Part shown: positions 44,074 to 57,763 of the stretch, one piece after another
Layout: every line of letters starts with the position of its first letter
How positions within the stretch are numbered: the first letter of the stretch is position 1
Origin: Aselliscus stoliczkanus
Taxonomy: Eukaryota > Chordata > Mammalia > Chiroptera > Hipposideridae
Assembly: GCA_033961575.1 (NCBI GenBank)
Contig: CM066737.1
Location: 67,042,771 to 67,106,770, forward strand
Direction of reading: 5' to 3'
Length of the DNA: 64,000 nt
Notes under the pieces: model-generated
What the model was told of the DNA's origin: nothing
Seen by the model: only the letters and a program-made list of their open reading frames with translations
Databases searched by the model: none
Position numbers and translations under genes: made by a program

Positions 44074-45920
44074 CTGACTATCCCATTAAAGTAAGAGTTT
44101 CCTTAGAGGAAGAGAATTTTGACAGAGTGGAGGGGAAATCCTTCCATGCATAGATTGGAAGAAAAAGTTGAGAAGTTCTGACTGTCCCATGCAAAGAGAA
44201 AGAGGGGGCCAGAGACAGAAACTGCCATGTTGTGTATGATAATATTTTTGTCATGGAAAAAAGAATAAAATTGGACAAAGACTGGTGGTAAACTCAGAAC
44301 AATCTCTCCTAAAGGGCCAGTCAATCAAATCTCAGTATAAGAGTGAGAGGACACATGCAGGGAGAAAAACTAAAACTGAGTTTTAATGAGAAAGGCAGAA
44401 GAATATCTAATTTTATACATGCTTTTCTCCTTTTATGATCTCTATACTAAGAATTTGTTTTACTTAGGTATCTATGCACAATAAAGCATTTCTAATCAAT
44501 AAACATCAGTAAATAAAGAAGTTTTAAAAATATAATGTAAACACTTGGGACAGGGAAAAATGGATGAAAATTGAAATTCTAAACTATTTGTAATAACCTA
44601 TACATAAACCGTAGTTTAATTATATGATTTAGTAATGTTTTCATTTCCTCAGCATTGTTTTTAAACAATCAGCATTGTGTACTAAAAAAAAATTGTTAAA
44701 CTATGTGAACTGGAAGGAATTTTTCAAAATACTTTTCTCCCTTAGAAGGTAAATCCTGTTCTCCTCCTGTTCCACTTCTTTTTACAACAAAAATAGCTCA
44801 TAAGTCAAACTCTAATCAAGCTGAAAAGTCCCAATTTTCTTTCTTCATCTCCCCAGGAGGTACCAAGACATTTCACAGACTCTTTTACTTTCAATCTTGC
44901 CATATCAAGACTTTCGTTTAGTCCTGTTCCTGTTTCATTTAGAATCACCATCCTCTCCCTGTTTTTTTTCCTAAAATCCACATGCTTTTTCAACCTCCTG
45001 TGAATTGGAAATATTTTCAGCACAGCAATCAAGTTGGCACAAACATGATTGCGAGGGATTAACAACCTTTCAATTCAATAGGCAGAATTATGTTCACACA
45101 GCAGAAAAGATATTAATCAGTCATTTCTTTCATTTTGCTCCAAGGTTAGTGAAATTCTCAAGACTTCACTTGGCATAAGAGAAATTTATAGGGATTTACA
45201 GGCCTATGAGTCTTTCCTCCTTACTTAAACAAGATATGAGCTATATACATTTATGAATGATGAGCGGTATAACACTGCAAGAGAACAATTTCTTTCACTT
45301 TGCCACTTGCTCTGTTGCCTCCCCAGATGTATTTGCAAATGATATGAATTTTTCAATAAAAAATATCAGACACATGTATCCAAGCTCTTGTTAATAACAC
45401 TAAGTTTGTGATATTTTCTTTGATCAATGAATTATTATTGTGGTGGCTGTACAAAAAAAATTATTACACCTTTCAATATGGTGCATAACTTCTATAGATA
45501 AAGAGATTTCAATTAGACTAACTACCCTTTCTTTAAATTCCAGTCAGAACATTTGGACATTGAACTGTCAATTTATCAATGTAGGCTGTTTGCAAAGATC
45601 TTCTTTATGAAATAGTAAGAAATGAGGACTAAACTAGTAAATAAATGAAAAACATATTCATCACGTATTTCCCTGAAACACTTGCCATTAATTGATAAAA
45701 TTGGTTTTATAATATCATTTGAATATTCATTTTTTCATATGAGATAAAACTATGCCTGTGACAAGAGTTACAATCAATTTTGAAGGACAAAGGTGACTTA
45801 TAGGTACTAATTTTGCTTATCACTTCAAACTGTTAAACTCGATGTTCTTAAATAATTATAACTAAAGCCAATTTGATAGCACCAACCTTATCTCATCTTA
45901 TTCAACTTCTTTACTTGCAA
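44074..45920. other. No recognised feature
   Basis: About 1.8 kb of unique AT-rich DNA. Confidence 0.5.
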
Positions 45921-45924
45921 AATG

Positions 45925-47120
45925 CTGGTGGGAATGTAAAATGGTACAGTTGCTTTAGAAAATACTTTGGCGGTTCCCTAAAGCGCTATGCAAAGCGCAT
46001 ATGACCCAGCAATTCCACTATTAGGGATATAGCCAAGATAAGTGAAAACATATATACACATAAAAACTTGTACATAAGTGTTGTGGAAGAAAAAGGGGCC
46101 ACATATTAAACCTGACAAGCCCAAGAGACTGAAAATACCACATAAAATAGCATGAGCATAAAAAAATTTCATAACTAAGTGGGCCATGGTGGGAAGTCAC
46201 ATCTTTGTCCAAAGACTTCCTTCACAGAGTTAATCTGTGCCTTTGAGTGCACCTATTTATTGTCTTTTTGCACCTAAAATGACATCCTTGGAATGTCAGT
46301 AATCCCTTTTTCCAGAGCAGAGCAGGAAAGTACAGAATCCTTCATTATTATTCTTGTCCCGTGATTACCATCTCTATGTGAACTATTAACTATCCTGTAC
46401 CACCTATGTGAAAGAAGTACTTGTCTCTCCAATTTACATTTAGCCAATCACAGAGATTCACCCTCTTTGCTTTCCCCCACCCACTTAATCTATCACCAAT
46501 GGATTTCATGCAACCCTCCTTAATTCTATGTAAAAAAATAAGCTGCAAACCGCCATTTAGTTGGAGCATTTTCTCAATCTGATGAGATTTTGTTTCCCAG
46601 CAATTGTTGTCCGTTTGGCTCAAATAAACTCTTAGAAGCATTCTCTTAGGCTGGGTGATTTTTGTCGACAATGTTTATAGCTGCATTACTCATAATAGCC
46701 AAAAAGTGGAACCAATGTAAATGTTGATCAACTGATGAATGGCTAAACAAAAGGTGTATGTTCATAAAATTAGATATTATTCAAACATAAAGAAGAATAG
46801 AGTTCTGATACATGCTACAACATAGGTGAACCTTGGAAAGCTTATGTTAAGTGAAACAAGCCAGACAGCATATTGTATATTCCATTTATATTACAAGCCA
46901 TTTATACTAAAAAATAGGACAATAGAGACAAAAAGTAGATTAATGGTTGCCTGGAATTAGGGGTGGGCACAAAGAATGTTTTTTTGGGTAGACGAAAATA
47001 TTCTCTAATTGGAGTTAGGTGATGATGGTTGTACAACTATAAATTTTCTAAAAATCATTAAATTGTACACTTAATGGGTGAATTTTATGGTATGTAAATT
47101 ATACTTTGGTGAACCTGTAA
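45925..47120 (+). mobile_element. Old L1 LINE 3' part, split by a solo LTR
   Basis: L1 ORF2 text (tgctggtgggaatgtaaaat, tatgacccagcaattccact) runs to 46081, is interrupted, and resumes at 46671 (gtttatagctgcattactca, then aaccttggaaagcttatgtt) to the 3' UTR (cattaaattgtacacttaat). It is an older subfamily than the other L1s here, with a different 3' UTR. Confidence 0.85.
46082..46670 (+). repeat. Solo LTR inserted in an L1
   Basis: About 589 bp, starting TGTGGAAGAAAAAGG and ending TTTTTGTCGACA (TG...CA). caaataaactcttag near the end carries AATAAA. It interrupts L1 text cleanly; the flanks agtgt and atgtt are close to a 5-bp duplication. There is no interior, so it is a solo LTR; the family is not assigned. 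Confidence 0.75.
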
Positions 47121-47815
47121 AAGTAAAGATTTATCATTAAAAAAATCAATGTGAGGGACCTAATGAAAATCAGAATATAAAAGGAAAAAAAGTAGTTTTC
47201 AAATAGAAAAGTTCAAATGAAGGGAATAAAAAAATCTAAATAAGTGAATCATGAGACATTTAATCCTCATTTCAAGTTTGAATGTTTAAGATCTTCAATA
47301 ATAGACATAATAATCATGTATCAGAATTTTTATGGTCAAAAAACCTTATGAATGTCACATTATATGGTGACCAGATTCCTAATATTCTCATTCTTGTATA
47401 ATACAAAATATTGAGAAATTCCTCACTAGGCATTATTATTATTATTATTATTATACCAATTCCATATACTTCATTTCTTCCTTTATTTCCAAAATGCTAT
47501 TATTTTTGAGAGTAACATTTTTAGCACCCTCACAATATAAAGGCTTCTATTTTCTTAGTGAGAAATGCTTCTTGCTACCCTCAGTAAAAATAGCAATTTG
47601 CCCTTGTTATCTTTTTTTTTTTTTTTTTTTAGAAAGAAGGACAAATCTTCAAATTAGTCAAGTTGCAATGGGTATATGTACACAGTCATGATATAAAATA
47701 GATTTACCATTGAGTCTCCACTTTTATTTCTACTTTAGAAATAGAATCATCGCCATATCATCATGGGCATATACTAGATGCATATTTTATAACAATGAAA
47801 AAACTAACTTGTACT
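47121..47815. other. No gene; one microsatellite
   Basis: Unique DNA except for (ATT)n at 47431-47453 and a T-run of about 21 at 47611-47631. Confidence 0.6.
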
Positions 47816-47819
47816 GAAT

Positions 47820-48080
47820 AAGCACTGTCCTAAGTACTTTAAATGATTCAATTAATTAATTCTCATAGCTGACATGTATTGTGGGCTTAACATATGCCAG
47901 ACACTTTTCTAAACACATTTTATACATTTCTCTCATTTAATCCTCAAAGCATTCCCATGAGAGGTACTAATATTATCTCCATTTGACAGATGAGAAAACT
48001 GAGGCACAATTAAGTAGTTTGCCCAAGACCACACAGCTAGTAATTGTAGATCTGAGTGTAAAAATTCAGTAGTCTTGATT
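47820..48080 (-). repeat. MIR SINE
   Basis: ccagacacttttctaaacac, tctccatttgacagatgaga and gcccaagaccacacagctag are the reverse of MIR in the right order; a second weaker copy may precede it. Confidence 0.85.
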
Positions 48081-49329
48081 GAATGTTGCCTCCCACTATG
48101 TATTAAATTTTCGGCTCACATTTCAAAATGATTGAAAATATTTTAATTTAATAAATCTATTTAAAAAAATCACTCTTCCTGTTGTGCTTCAGCACTCTGT
48201 ACACCCACTGTGAGCTGATGGCTCAGTTTTATGGCCTGTACTTACGAAGATATTAACCATGGCTTTAATTAAACATTTTTCTTTCTTTTGTATATCATCC
48301 TTTAAATATTCTTCTAGTAATTTCATCCTAGTTAAATAATTTAGTTCTCAGGAGAAACTCATCTCAATTCCATATTTTAAAAACGCAGTCTCCTCAAGAC
48401 ATGTTAGTTGATTCTCTAAAAATGTTTTAACATGAGGTAGAGCATTCTGATGAATTCAATAGAATTATATTTAACCCCCCAATAGTTCCCAGTACTAATA
48501 TGCTAACTACCATCTACTGATCTTGGAAATGTAGTCATCAAAGGCTGTTGTACTTTCCTGTGATGTGTCTGTCTATCCTTCATAAGAGGAAGCACTGATT
48601 CAATTCAATGAACCACGTAGATAACATTCTTTTCCTTTTCAAAGCACAGGTAAGTGGATGGGATGTCTGCATGAATGTGTTGATGCCTTAGAGGAACAGA
48701 ATATTACACGAGTATGTCCTTCACCTAGCACATGGTATGTAAAACTTCTTCATGGATGATGAGGCTTTGAAAGATTCTGATTTGTAATCCATTGTTTTAA
48801 CACCAAGTAATAGAATATTCAGGGAAGAGGTTTCCCATGGCATCATTTTATAATGACCCATATTTCAAAGAATACCTTTAAAGAGAAGCACCAACAAGCA
48901 ATAGACATTACTATATGATGCCATAGATAAAGACCTCATTGAATTTTGGACGTTTGCCATAGAAACTAGAGCTGTCAAACTCTTAGGCACCCCCTCATCC
49001 TCCAGGAGTGTGGAAGTTCCTTCAAAACGTTTGATGACACTCTGTTCACTATCAAGAAGCAAATAACACAATGTGGAGTTTCAGGTGTTGTTTTTTTTAA
49101 TTTTGTTTTGTTTGCTGCTGCCTCGAATTATTTTTTAGAAAATTAGGGAAATCTTATCACAAACAGGGTCCTTCCTTTGTCTTCTATCACTAAGATACTT
49201 CAAGGTAAAAATGCACTGAATGAAGACCAGGTTTCAGACACATCCAGTTCAGTTTAACTTCTCTGTACCTCTTTTTGTCTTAACCATGGAGTAATAATGC
49301 TAACAGCAACAATAACAAGGACTACAATA
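48081..49329. other. No recognised feature
   Basis: Unique AT-rich DNA with nothing assigned. Confidence 0.5.
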
Positions 49330-49440
49330 GTTACAATAAATTTGGAAAACACTGTTACAGACACTGCACTTAGTGTTTTAACACATATTATTTCATTAAG
49401 GTTGATATAATTACATCCACTTTAGAGTTGAAACTGCTCT
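49330..49440 (-). repeat. MIR SINE (partial)
   Basis: gttacagacactgcacttag, ttttaacacatattatttca, then ttacatccactttagagttg; MIR-like on the minus strand, diverged. Confidence 0.55.
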
Positions 49441-52400
49441 TCCAAATTTGCACTCCCCTTTCCACATTAATGTTGCTTATTTCCCCCCTTACTAAAAAAC
49501 AATGGGGTTTTGATTTTTAAGAGTCTGTCTTGTCCCTTTTGATCTAAGTCGCTGCTAGCAACATCTTCTAACAACACTCTGCAACTGTCTCTTCCTGTGG
49601 CCAGTATAGTTCCTTGGAATCCTAAAAGCACACAGCTGTCATAGAAATGCCTCTCAGACTTGAATCACAGACAGTAGCAATTTTCAGGTGTATTCATCCT
49701 TTCAGAAGAGATAACACAGGAATATATATTGGCCACATGCAAAGACACAGCATACAGTGAGAAATTGGAATCACTACAGGCCATCCTTTTCTATTCCTAA
49801 ATTACATCAGGGGAGATTGGCCTACAGCACCACCCAGCACTCAGCATTGCTGCGTGTGGTCTGAATATTCAGCAACTTTAAAAGGTATTGCTAAATGTGC
49901 ACTTCATAGAGATAAACACTTAAGATAATTGAAAGCCTGAGAATGGATTTCCATAGTTTAAGAATACCTTTCACGCACAGTAATTGAAATGTAGAGTGAA
50001 TCTGATGTGTTTGGGGAAGGTGTACTTAAAAAACAAGAGATGAGTTAGGATAATAGGAACTGAATTTCTTAACCATCTTATAAAATGCACAAGCAGGAGA
50101 AATCTAAGAGAACTTGAACTTTCCAGAACTACCCCAAAATTGTTTGTTAATCCAGGCAGACAGTTAGAATATTTAGTTCAGATTCATCCCAAAGCCTGAA
50201 TCACTCCCAGGTAATAAATTAGGTTGCTCTGGTAGTATCCTTACATTTCAAGACTTTTCTGGACAATGTCGTGCCTTCAAAATGGTCAGTAACCCATTAA
50301 ATGCCCTCAAGTTGCATCTTCATGGCTAAACAAAGTAGAGATTTGAGGCAATTAATACGTCGGGATAGTTTGGACTAAAACGCTTTCCCCAAATTTTTAC
50401 TGAGAGCTAATTTAAAAGATTCAGAGACTGGCATTTGCAAGATTGTTGCCCTCTTATTTAATTCTTTTAAACTTGTTGACCCAGCTGAAGTGTTTATCTT
50501 ATTGCTAAGTTGTTATTCAGGAAAAGGGGAAAACAGCCTTCAATGGAAGGAATGAAGGAATGCCATAAAGTAACCAACCAAGAAAGACTCTACAGACAAG
50601 AAGGGATAGCCTGGTGATAGTCCCTATTAATGAAATATTTCAGTGTTGTCCTCAATAAGTTATAAATTTTAATTAGATTTAGGTTCGTCTGGAATCAAGA
50701 AATTATTTAACTTCACTCACCTTCAAGTTATATACTACATGTAAATTTTCACACAAGCATAACAAAACATTACAAATGTATGAAAGGAAAACATATTTGT
50801 AGGTTATTAATATTGTATAATTTTTGAAGTCAGATTCTGACTATATCTTTGTTTATTTTACATTGTGGCATATTTCAATGTAAGTCTCAAAATGAAAAGG
50901 CAGAGTTTTTCAGTCTCCAATGAGAAGATTACTTAGAAAAATTGACAGGTTGTCTCAAAGATTGATTATGACTATTTTTTTCCTGCCAGTGTTTCCATAT
51001 GTAGCATAAAGGAGTTTTTATGAACTTGATCTTTGTCTAACCAAACAATTCTTTACCCAGGGATGAGTATGGAAACTAATAGCTATTGTGCATCTCAGAA
51101 TCTAGACTAGAAACCAGGTCACCTCACTCCCAGTCCTATATTTCCCCATATGCTATTGTTGCCTTTATCAAAATGCAGAAGAAACAAACAAGAAAAATAT
51201 CACTGAGGCAATATTAGCTCCTCTAACAAATAACAAGGATGCTGTCATGAATAAGTATGTAGGCTGCTCTCAGATATCTAAAAGAAGAGGAGAATATGAA
51301 GCAGAAACCATTTTTGCAGTTATAATAAGAATGTATCTCAAAAAAGGAAAAGTAAATATTTCTGGTCAGTATTATTAGCATTTCCTTTTTGTCCTTAAAG
51401 AATCAGGATACCCAGACTCCCATGGTATAGTTTATTTGAAGTACATGTTAGTGACAGATTGTCAATCACTCTAGGACTTACATGTGGACAAATCTGATAT
51501 ACTCATTCTCCCCCACACCCACCTGAACCTCATATACACAGCACAATTTCCATCCCATCATTTCAGCTAAGAAGCAAATCTGACCATTTATTACAGCCCT
51601 CCTGCACCAGATAATGGTCCAATTGATGGTATGTGACAGAGCAGCTTAACTTCAAAAGCTACTGCCGCTTTCTATAACTGCTGTCACTTTGGCTTTCCTC
51701 AGCTTCACCTAGGTGAACAATTTCCTTGCTGCTGTTTTAATTTTGATATGTCTTGTTTCCCTGGGAAATTGCTATGAAAGTGAATAAAACTGGGTGGCTC
51801 TGAAGCATTTTGCCAAGACGTACATCAATTTTTGTCTAACATATTCATAGCTGCAGAGTAGTGGCTCACACCTGACATTTATTTATTTAGTTTTCCTAGC
51901 CAATATGAAGAAATGGGCACTGTCCTTTCTTTGCAAAACTCATTACTTATTCCAGTATTTAGGGAGAAGAAAAACTGTTAAAAATTAATTGCTTTGATCT
52001 TAATATTAAATAAGAAAATTAGATGTTCTTCAGGCAATTTAAAAATATGTTCTGTTTTAACTTATTTCTATACACAAAATTATTTCCTGGCACATGTTAA
52101 AATTAAAGGTAAATTTCTGTCCCAAATGCTTTTTTAAAATTTGCTATCGTTATAGTTATTCTTATATTGATTTATTGGCATGGGATTTATGTAAGTCTTA
52201 GCTTTATATCTTTTGTAAAATATCAATTAAATGTTATATGTTCTGAGAGGGTTGATGTGTGTTGTAAGTCCTGTGGCTCAATGTTAATATTCTTGTTTCT
52301 TCTGGAATGTCTCTTCCTCTTTAGATTCTTTTGAATCCACATGCATTTGGGCTCCTGAGAGCTCAGAGCAGTGCTTCCTCTAGTGAGGGCCCTTGCTACA

Positions 52401-53014
52401 ATCCTTCCTCTTTACTGCTACTCTAATACCAGTTAAATATCAGCTTACACACCTAAGTTTTCCTTTAAGCATAAATCAAATATTTAATATCCATATGCAA
52501 ACCTCGATGATTCAGCAGAAGTTTTTGCCAGGCATTTTGATTTTCAATGAATAAAATGTAACTTTCTAAAGAAATTTGTCTCACTTAAAAACACACATTT
52601 CTCCATGTGAAAAATTGAACTAAAGTCAGCCCTCACCAATTTGGCCCCAGAGGACAGTAACAAGGATAATCCATACTCATTTATGTTTAGATTTGGAGTG
52701 CATTTTTGACAAGGCGTTTTTGTACTTGAGTGTTTTCTGATTTGGAGCCCTCAATTCAAAGTGATTGAAAGACCTTGTGGAAAGTCCAATCCTGAAATTG
52801 TGGAAAAGCTGCTGTGATCTGGATACCTAGAATAGTCCCCTATCCCACATTATAATCATATTCTCTTTTATTTTTGCCTAAATCCTCCCTGCATCTCTCA
52901 GGCTTCTAGGTGTGTCACAAGTTCCTGGCATTGCTTCTTAGAGTTAGAGGATCTCTGTTTAGCTCAAAAGATGTTGCCACTTTTTCTCAAAGAAAAACAA
53001 CCAGAAATATATTT
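49441..53014. other. Longest unique stretch in the window
   Basis: About 3.6 kb with no named repeat that I can recognise, no coding frame with support and no RNA gene. If the window holds conserved regulatory DNA, this stretch and 19.3-21.7 kb are the places to look, but I see no specific signal. Confidence 0.5.
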
Positions 53015-53962
53015 ATCCCTTGTTGGGAGCTGTCAGCACCCCCATATGTGGCAAGGTTTCATGGTCGGTTATAGTCTCCACTCCGGTGAACCCATGTGCC
53101 TTTCCTCTACATCGGATCTTATAGGAGACAGTACTCTCACTGCATTTATGGCAAGTTCCTGTGATACCCCAATGAGCTAACTACACAGCCAAAGACGGGT
53201 AAGATCTCCTAGAAAAGAGGGGAGACAACCTAAGCCAGGCGGTAGTTCCATGGGGACCACTGAACTGAGATGTTGGGGACTCAAGCCTCTTGGAAACTGA
53301 GACACAGACCTCTGGCCACATAGGCCAAAATAGCCTGGCTGTGAGAAACTGATGATAACATCAGCCCTGAGCTCATTTGCCTAAGATAATCACAGTGAAA
53401 AGTCTCCCTAGAGACCAAAGGTCTCCAGGCCATGAAAGTTCTGATAAGAGACACTTACTGACCATGAGCTATGTTAATCAACAGCCTTGTTTGAATTCTT
53501 TGCCTAGTGCCTTGTTGCAGCAAAGGATACTGAAGCTCTGACTGGGAAACAGATGCTACCTCCGTAGGATAAGAGAGGTGTGAGACCCCTTTGATTACTA
53601 GGTATTGTATTTACTAAGGAATAGACTTTAGACTCAGCCATTCCTAGTCTCTCTCGATAGTAATTCAAGCATATGCCCTGTGAGTCTTACGATTGTGTAT
53701 TAGCTGCTGGAATTTGGGGTAGTTACTAGATAGTCAGGGTAGTCATGGTAACCATCCTTTAGGTGATAAGTAGAAATTGAGTTTGGGTCGCAAGGAGAAC
53801 ATCATATTAAAAGATAAGATAATCCTTAAACATAGAATAGGTCACAGTTTACCCTGGAGAGAACAATTACAAGGAAGTAAAGACTGTGAAAGCCCTGAGA
53901 AAGAAAAAACATGAAACTCATGTGAAACATAACTTGTAATTGAGGTAATGGTCAATAGTCCC

Positions 53963-53970
53963 TATAAAAG
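53963..53970 (+). promoter_or_regulatory. LTR TATA box
   Basis: TATAAAAG in the solo LTR, 16 bases before its AATAAA signal. The short spacing fits an LTR whose R region begins close to the polyadenylation signal. Confidence 0.7.
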
Positions 53971-53985
53971 GGGACATGCTGTAAC

Positions 53986-53991
53986 AATAAA
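53986..53991 (+). promoter_or_regulatory. LTR polyadenylation signal
   Basis: AATAAA in the class II solo LTR, followed by a T/C-rich stretch (tctcttctttttcctc). Confidence 0.7.
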
Positions 53992-54108
53992 TTGAGTCAA
54001 CCCTGCGAAACTCTTTCCGGTGTCTCCACTCTCTTCTTTTTCCTCGCTGACTCCATCCCACCCGAGGGAATCCCTGGACTCTGTGGAGGCTGGACCCCCG
54101 CAATCCCT

Positions 54109-57100
54109 TCCATTATATTCTCTGCTTTTGCAGATGAAGATAGGAATTGATGTTGTAGAGAGGGAAATAAAAGGTAAGAGAAATCACTGTTTTATATATA
54201 TGTAAAATTAGGTAATTAAAAAAAAAATAAACACCATTAATTGGCAGGATCTACAATACAAAAGGATCTTGGTTCCTGGAATTTAAATAATTAGAAAGAT
54301 AAATTGTTTAGATAAGGGTATAAAAACTGGAATGCAATCACTTTAAAACATTTTACAACTTGTTTACATTTGAAGTCTGATTTTCATTCTTTGTCTTGGA
54401 GAATATTTTCACTGAGTATTGATTACAAGAAAAGTTTTTAAGCCACAGAAATTTTCACAAATAAATAACGCCAATAAAGACACAACAGCTGCATTAGAAA
54501 TGTGTTTCAAGCCACATACAGTGAGAAGCTGGATTCACAGTTGAAGAAAATTATACAGATTACAATGCCCACCAGGACTGGCATTATAAAGGCCAGAGGA
54601 AGATTAGATTTACTTGTTGCTTTCCTTTGATTTCTGAAGGGACTTGTTGCTAGTGACAGCAATAACTATCCACTGGTACTCTCATTTATTTATGTTTTTG
54701 TTTTAATCCATAGCTTCTAGCTAGGCAAAAGTCAATACAAAAATTATCTGAATACAAAATTAGATATTTGTTTTATATTTATTTGTATGAACTAAAGGGG
54801 AATAAATCTAAATTGATTTAGTATCATATTAATAATGAGTTAATTTTTCATCTAAGTACATAGCCATAGATACTGTGAAAATTTGCACAAAACCTCTATA
54901 TTCTGATTTTAAAGAGCTTTTTTTTTAAACAAGCGTATTGAAGTGATTTAGATTTAATGAAAAGAGATAAGATAAAATGAAGTATAATGAAACTTATTAG
55001 GAGAAATTTAGTAGATGTAGGGAAAAAATTCAAGGCAGTAAACAATATGTGTTTGTGAACTTCTTTTCAGGAAAATTATAAAGAATTACCAAATAATGTT
55101 ATTTTTCAGCTCCCAACTTATCTCTAGAATATAGTCAAAATATCTCCAATTTTGTTATAATATTTAATATATATTGCTGATATGTAATAAATATTAAGTA
55201 ACTATTCAGTTTTGCAAAGAGACTGCTGTCCCATTTAAAAAATTTATCTTCTGCTGAAAATTTTACAATCACTGCTTCATGTTTATATTTTTTATTTCGT
55301 ATCTTAAGGTTGCATTTCATATATTTGGGTGAGATCTCTATTATTAAACATTTTATGATTAAAGTGCAATATATTACACTTAGTGTGCATCACGGTGCTT
55401 TGCAAAGTTTCATAGTCACTATATTGTTTGACTTAATTGTACATTATAAGGCTAGCCATATAGCTAATGTTGTAAACAGGTTTGAAGTTTCATTTTTATG
55501 TCATGGTATTTCTTTTTAACAAACTGGGCAGCAGAATGCTTGAGGTGAAAAAACCCCAACTCTACTGTAATAATGTAGCAGATTTGTTTCAAACTATCAA
55601 AAGTCTGTATGTTTAGTGATGATGCATCATAGTCTGTCAGTGAATCACAGGTGTCTCAAAAGAGTGAGTAATTGGAGTAACATATGTGATGCCATGTTGT
55701 CCCAATAGGATAACATCTTTGCTATAGAAACTTTGCAATTTAGCATTATGCTTTCATTACTTACTTTTGTAGTGGGCTAATTACTCAATTTAAGCCAAAC
55801 TAAACTATCTCTTTTAAAGAGCATACATACATAAAATAACTTTAAGAGAGAGAAAAAGAAAATTCTTAGGGTATGCTTGATTGTGGACATCTGAGATAAT
55901 GGTCCAGTTATGGAAGGTCCATTATACCCTATGCAAATGTTTGTTATATTTTCCCACAAAACAAACTAATTGGACCTTTTTCATTGTGTAGATATTATTC
56001 TTAAATGATCAAAAACTGCATGGACCATGTATGGGCACAGTAATCTTTACAGGATCATATCAGGTAAAATTTTGATAACTTAGAATACTTATATATTTGG
56101 CAAATAACTTGAGATATTTATCTAGCCCTATCCTAGCCTTGTTTCTAATATAAACAAGATCATTTTCTATTATAGTAATTAATTATATGAAACAAAGCAA
56201 TACCAAAAGTTTTAGTGATAGATCAGTCTAGTGGGGGATAGGCAAAAATTGTTTAAAAAGTGATTTCAGTTCAGTGTGATGAACACTGTAATAGTACAAA
56301 GACTCTGTCCTTGACCAAACTCTGGTCAGTCTCCTTTAAGTCCTCTTGTCAACCTGGCCTAATCTTTGCTTTGTCTGTAGGTTCTAATAGCTGAGTTTTA
56401 GCAAGAATTCCTGAACCTCTAATCTGATCATGCAGGCCTTCCTTCAGCAAGAATTTTGTTAGGTCAATTTAGCAGGAACCCCCCCCCCCTACCTTTGATG
56501 CCTTCTCTTAGTAGTTTTCATCTACTGACTTGTGCCCCCAACCTGATTCTTGGCTATAGTACTTGTCTTTACTATATTCAGAGTTGAGCCCAGATCTTTT
56601 CTCCCATTGCAATATTTCCTGAACAAAATACATTTTTGCCACTTTAATTACTGTCCAGCTCTGATTTTAACAATAGCTCAAAGTGTTATGAAAAACAAGG
56701 TGAGACTCCCAAATAGTTCAGCCAGAAATGTCTTCTCAGAGGAGGTGTCTTCAAAATTAGAGCTAAAGACAGAGTGAACCAGGGGAAAAAATTGGGGAAT
56801 GGGTGAAAATATTCTAGGGAAAGATATAGCAAGGGTATGGAAGCCTGAGAAGAGTACAGTGTATTCTTGGAATTGTTAGTTGTTTAGAATGCCTGTAGTG
56901 TAAAATTTTAGGAAGCCAACAGTAAAAGGTAAATGTAGATAGGTAGGCAGTATGTGTATAAGCCTGGAAATGCTCTCAGAGACGAGGATCTGTTCCCTAC
57001 ATTAACATAACTTTGTTCTTCCCATACCATAAGATTCATTGGCATTTTCAAGCAATATTTGCCAGGCAGGCAGACCAGAGTCCCAATTTCAAAGAGTGTA

Positions 57101-57763
57101 CAACTCTGAACAAAAAGCTTGCATGACCACCTTCATCTATCTGATTGTTGGCTGCTATATATTATACAACTTATTATTTGTTAAGTGTTGCTCTGAAAAC
57201 TAAGAATTCATTTTCCTCCAGCGGTTAATTCCTAGATGGTCTAGCTGTGAGGGTTGTTTAATCTTGATCACTACATTTTCATTCAGTTTACAAAATTACC
57301 ATATAATTAACCGACCTCCATTCTAAAACTTTTTTTAAAAAACACTAATGCCTCAACTAAGACTCAACCACTGGAATTTATTTTTTTTACTGTGGTTGCT
57401 TAGTTGCATTTTTAAAGGAATTACCAGTTCTTAAATGGAGGAAGAATAAGTATATAATTTGCATTCTAGATTTCCTAGTTTTTAGACTCCCATGTAAGTT
57501 TCCTATTTGTAGGTATCAAAATCAAGCTAGCCAATATCTTGGACAATGAATCATGGTTTTATGTATACTACAAAATGATATTGTCTAAGAGAGTCATTTC
57601 AGTCTATACATATTCACTGATTATTAGAATTTAAAATGACAGTCAATGCAGCAAGTGTTGGGGATTTAAAGCTGATAAGGTCATGTTCCTTGTCTTTATG
57701 GAGCATAAGGCCAACAGCGTGAAAATGTATAAAACCAAATAAATATATACATGTAATAAGGGA
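54109..57763. other. Unique AT-rich DNA
   Basis: About 3.6 kb. A C11 run lies at 56479-56489. gtgttggggatttaaagctg near 57655 and ttctcagaggaggtgtcttc near 56730 may be debris of ancient repeats, but I cannot assign them. Confidence 0.45.

Larger units (their letters stand above)
53021..54102 (+). repeat. Class II (ERVK-type) solo LTR
   Basis: 1082 bp, starting TGTTGGGAGC and ending CCCCCGCA. The flanks atccct at 53015-53020 and 54103-54108 form a perfect 6-bp target-site duplication, the size typical of class II retroviruses. A TATA box lies at 53963-53970 and AATAAA at 53986-53991, followed by a GC-rich U5. No internal sequence remains, so the provirus was lost by LTR-LTR recombination. 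Confidence 0.85.

Noticed and set aside
53021..54102. Host gene first exon suggested by TATA box, GC-rich end and AATAAA
   Set aside because: The TG...CA ends and exact 6-bp duplication show that it is a solo LTR.
55540..55680. Possible hairpin near ctactgtaataatgtagcag
   Set aside because: The stem is only a few bases and is expected by chance.
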